Of a stretch of DNA of 23,136 nucleotides, positions 21,005 to 23,136 are shown one piece after another. The DNA is taken from the IMG/VR virus record IMGVR_UViG_3300047381_000077, positions 1-23,136 of that record; one strand, written 5' to 3'. The stretch is from a virus. The notes beneath the pieces were generated by a model, which was not told the origin of the DNA, did not search any database, and saw only the letters and a program-made list of their open reading frames with translations. Made by a program: the position numbers and the translations under genes. Position 1 is the stretch's first letter, and every line of letters starts with the position of its first letter.

Positions 21005-21277
21005 TTATGCTAAGTCTTTGTCATGGTTGAGGCCGCCTTTCTTCTTCTTGACGATGAAAGCGTTAACCCTTGCCATTCCCCATTGTTGTGGTGTGGTGCC
21101 TGGGCGGTGACCCGTTTTCCATGCAGCAACCCCTCTATTATATACTTTACGCAAAGTGTCCGATGATATACCAGACTTCTTTGACTTCGCTGCGATACCA
21201 TCTGGACCTTCATCAAGATCTAGGGTATCATACATTCCATATCTCTTTTCACTGAGATATTGTTTAAATTTTATCAT
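21005..21277 (-). CDS. DUF5824-like phage protein with capsid-targeting-like N-terminus
   Basis: A 90-residue protein. The leader MIKFKQYLSEKRYG resembles T4 capsid-targeting sequences, with an L-S-E protease-type site at residues 8-10. The body SGISSDTLRKVYNRGVAAWK, GHRPGTTPQQWGMARVNAFI and the basic VKKKKGG match a small domain common in marine phages (DUF5824 from memory), of unknown function. The ATG overlaps the stop of the nucleotidyltransferase gene (ATGA). Confidence 0.8.
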   Translation of the reverse strand: MIKFKQYLSEKRYGMYDTLDLDEGPDGIAAKSKKSGISSDTLRKVYNRGVAAWKTGHRPGTTPQQWGMARVNAFIVKKKKGGLNHDKDLA

Positions 21278-22974
21278 GCCAAATCTCCGATCATTTGTGC
21301 AAGTGCTTTGCGATCCATATCCAGTCCAAATTTACGAATTGCATTCGCGGCATGGAATTCATGAGACCTTCCGTCACCAGACTTCTTCAATTCTTTTTTG
21401 ATATACTGTGCAACTTTAGTGTATTTATTCTTATTAACAGTCTTGGCTCCGATCTTATGCATTAAATCAGTTACCCAGTTTTCTAGTATATCGTTTTCTT
21501 CTGCAACACAATTAGGGACCATCTTGTTCCCTTTCTTCTTCATACCAACTTCTTTGTACCCATCCCAACAATCTTCATCGTACATGTCTTTAAATGACTT
21601 GGTGTACTTGGATGGTTTAGTCTTAGCGGTCTTATCTCCAGGCGCTGGTTTATATGCAGATGAATCGTCGTCTGCTTTCTTACCATGTTTCTTGAAGTGT
21701 GCATCACGCTTTACCTTAGTAGACTTTTCAAGTCCCTTGTGGTAGCGAGATGGTTGAGTACCCTCACGGTCTTTGATATCTGGATCCTGTGACTCATACC
21801 TGATTATAGGACCATCTGTCCTATAATCTTTTTTACGCATGATACTTTTACCATATACTTGAAACTTACCGTCATCATATTTCACAACAACGGGGATGTT
21901 TATATCAGACTGTATATCTTTCAATACTGGCTGGATATCGGTATCTCCATATTGCTTAATGCCTTTGCCCTTATTCTTTACAATTTTCTTAAGCAGACGT
22001 TGGAGTTCTGTTACCTTGATAGCAGGGTCATTTCTCTTATCGTTCATACGGTCTGCAAAGTGTGGTGTAAATTTAATGTCAATGTTGAACTTCTTCAACA
22101 TACGATCACTGAACTTTTTTAAATCGTTAAGTTGCGCTTGGGACACATTTTCGGAGATCAACTCCACAGCCTCTAGCCACTTGCGCATCTTCTTACCATC
22201 GTTGGTTTCAACGATAACGTAGTTTGCACCTAGGACGGATATAGTAGCAACCTCATCACTTTCTTTGATTACTACCATATCCCCTACCTCGAACAATTCA
22301 CCTTGCACGAACTTCTCTCGTGTTTCGGATACTGTCTCTAGTTCTAGGTGATTACGGAATTCACTGGCTTCCTTTAATCCCATACCTCTACGCACGTCGT
22401 TGAATAGCTTACGTGTGTCTGGATTGGACATGGATTTAGGAACACCCTGTGAGAAAGAAACGAAATCATTATTAGATGCGTTCTCTCTTTGTTTTGAAGC
22501 TGACATACCTTCAATACCAATAGAATCTGGATCTCTCTTACCGGCAGATACTATTCTGATATTCTTGAAATTATAAAAACCATGTCTTGCTTTCTGTCCG
22601 TTGTACTTGTTCAACAGGACTTCGAATTCTGTAATTCTGTCGTCACCGACAACCATAGTTACTGACTTATAACCTTGGTCATACAGTGCGACCATGGCGT
22701 TGATAGCGGTCTTAACAGACTTATCTACCATGATATTCCGTGCATGTTTCGGAAACATCTTACGAGTGTGTTTGATTTTATCGGAGTACGATAGCGGATT
22801 CTTCTTTGCGTCCTGTGATTGTGACGCAAATACTTTATAGTCTGATTTCCCAGACTTCATCGCTAACGCATCCATTACCTTGCCGTGTCCCACCGTAGGT
22901 GGATTCATACGACCAAACGTGAAATATACTTCGCGTTCCTCTTCAACAAGGTATTGACTGAAATTTTTAATCAC
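21274..22974 (-). CDS. Modular nucleotidyltransferase fused to virion-type domains
   Basis: A 566-residue mosaic. Residues 1-14 (MIKNFSQYLVEEER) look like a capsid-targeting leader. Residues 15-165 are a cytidylyltransferase/NMNAT-like domain with FTFGRMNPPTVGHGKVMDAL (TVGH, the HxGH site) and GMSASKQR (the ISxxxxR-type motif). Then follow a KOW/SH3-like strand set (230-270), a FTPHFADRMNDKRNDPAI domain (302-380), a basic PSRYHKGLEKSTKVKRDAHF block (408-470, DUF5872-like from memory), a DCWDGYKEVGMKKKGNKMVP motif (468-487) and a C-terminal helical part. The start is GTG, in a GTGA overlap. The substrate is unknown. Confidence 0.8.
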   Translation of the reverse strand: MIKNFSQYLVEEEREVYFTFGRMNPPTVGHGKVMDALAMKSGKSDYKVFASQSQDAKKNPLSYSDKIKHTRKMFPKHARNIMVDKSVKTAINAMVALYDQGYKSVTMVVGDDRITEFEVLLNKYNGQKARHGFYNFKNIRIVSAGKRDPDSIGIEGMSASKQRENASNNDFVSFSQGVPKSMSNPDTRKLFNDVRRGMGLKEASEFRNHLELETVSETREKFVQGELFEVGDMVVIKESDEVATISVLGANYVIVETNDGKKMRKWLEAVELISENVSQAQLNDLKKFSDRMLKKFNIDIKFTPHFADRMNDKRNDPAIKVTELQRLLKKIVKNKGKGIKQYGDTDIQPVLKDIQSDINIPVVVKYDDGKFQVYGKSIMRKKDYRTDGPIIRYESQDPDIKDREGTQPSRYHKGLEKSTKVKRDAHFKKHGKKADDDSSAYKPAPGDKTAKTKPSKYTKSFKDMYDEDCWDGYKEVGMKKKGNKMVPNCVAEENDILENWVTDLMHKIGAKTVNKNKYTKVAQYIKKELKKSGDGRSHEFHAANAIRKFGLDMDRKALAQMIGDLA

Positions 22975-23136
22975 TTTTTATCGCCTTTGCCTCGGTTGCG
23001 TTTACGTTCCATCTCTTGCTTTCGAACGACTTTTATAAGCTTACGAGCATTACGATCTATTCTTGCTTGTATGGCAGGCTTCTCCATTCTCTTCTCGATA
23101 TCTTTCTTACGAGAGAATGACATCTCACCCTTATCT
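22971..23136 (-). CDS. Small basic phage protein, possibly continuing beyond the window
   Basis: The frame is open to the right edge. An ATG at 23123, preceded by AAGGGTGAG, would give a complete 50-residue protein reading MSFSRKKDIEKRMEKPAIQA and ending RNRGKGDKK. It is strongly basic and helical, like small core or DNA-binding proteins in T4-like phages. Its TGA overlaps the GTG start of the nucleotidyltransferase. Whether the true start lies outside the window cannot be told. Confidence 0.6.
   Translation of the reverse strand, partial: DKGEMSFSRKKDIEKRMEKPAIQARIDRNARKLIKVVRKQEMERKRNRGKGDKK

Noticed and set aside
1-23136. tRNA, rRNA, CRISPR, integrase, transposase and attachment sites
   Set aside because: None was found: no cloverleaf-like segments, no regularly spaced repeats beyond those listed, and no recombinase motifs. 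Intergenic gaps are too short for most of these.

Overview
The window looks like part of the genome of a lytic, T4-like marine myophage of a Gram-negative bacterium. Four things point this way: nearly all genes lie on the minus strand with 1-8 bp stop/start overlaps; there are three exact T4-type late promoters (TATAAATA) beside seven host sigma70-type promoters; the gene set includes a T4-type lysozyme, NrdA/NrdB, a SegE-like GIY-YIG nuclease and core/internal-head-like proteins; and many small unknown genes resemble those of marine T4-like phages. I saw no tRNA, rRNA, CRISPR, integrase or IS element, and no photosynthesis genes. The host is not determined; the strong consensus -35/-10 boxes fit a proteobacterium.

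Layout, in the direction of transcription (right to left). (1) 23136-13929 is a virion region: a small basic protein, a large modular nucleotidyltransferase, a DUF5824-like protein, a beta-propeller/LamG adhesin, several charged proteins whose N-termini resemble the T4 capsid-targeting sequence, a coiled-coil membrane protein, a GT2-like glycosyltransferase and conserved phage hypotheticals. (2) 13854-8548 is an early metabolic operon behind a sigma70-type promoter: two unknown proteins, a ribonucleotide reductase large subunit with an inserted glutaredoxin, NrdB, a mini zinc ribbon, adenine phosphoribosyltransferase, an MTA/SAH nucleosidase and a GIY-YIG nuclease. (3) 8551-4873 is an early accessory region of small unknown genes plus a DUF932 protein, driven by near-identical sigma70 promoter cassettes that share a conserved leader. 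It includes the only plus-strand gene. (4) 4870-2056 is a late lysis-type operon: a membrane/coiled-coil protein, small proteins, a single-TM protein, T4-type lysozyme and a glycosyltransferase. (5) 1982-1 holds a small unknown gene, a HAD phosphatase, a UUCG terminator, a late promoter and a truncated carbamoyltransferase.

How the parts fit together: NrdA-Grx with NrdB supplies dNTPs. The nucleosidase and APRT together can turn S-adenosylhomocysteine or methylthioadenosine into adenine and then AMP. Carbamoyltransferase, two glycosyltransferases and a HAD phosphatase suggest a modification capacity (DNA, virion or cell surface), but the target is not visible here. The strongest regulatory signal is an 18-bp RNA stem that would hide the ribosome site of the first lysis-operon gene in read-through transcripts and would be absent from transcripts begun at the late promoter lying in its loop. 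This is the logic known for T4 gene e, here on an unrelated leader. A second theme is a set of neighbouring genes sharing a capsid-targeting-like N-terminus, one of them attached to a nucleotidyltransferase, which suggests a cargo of internal-head proteins.
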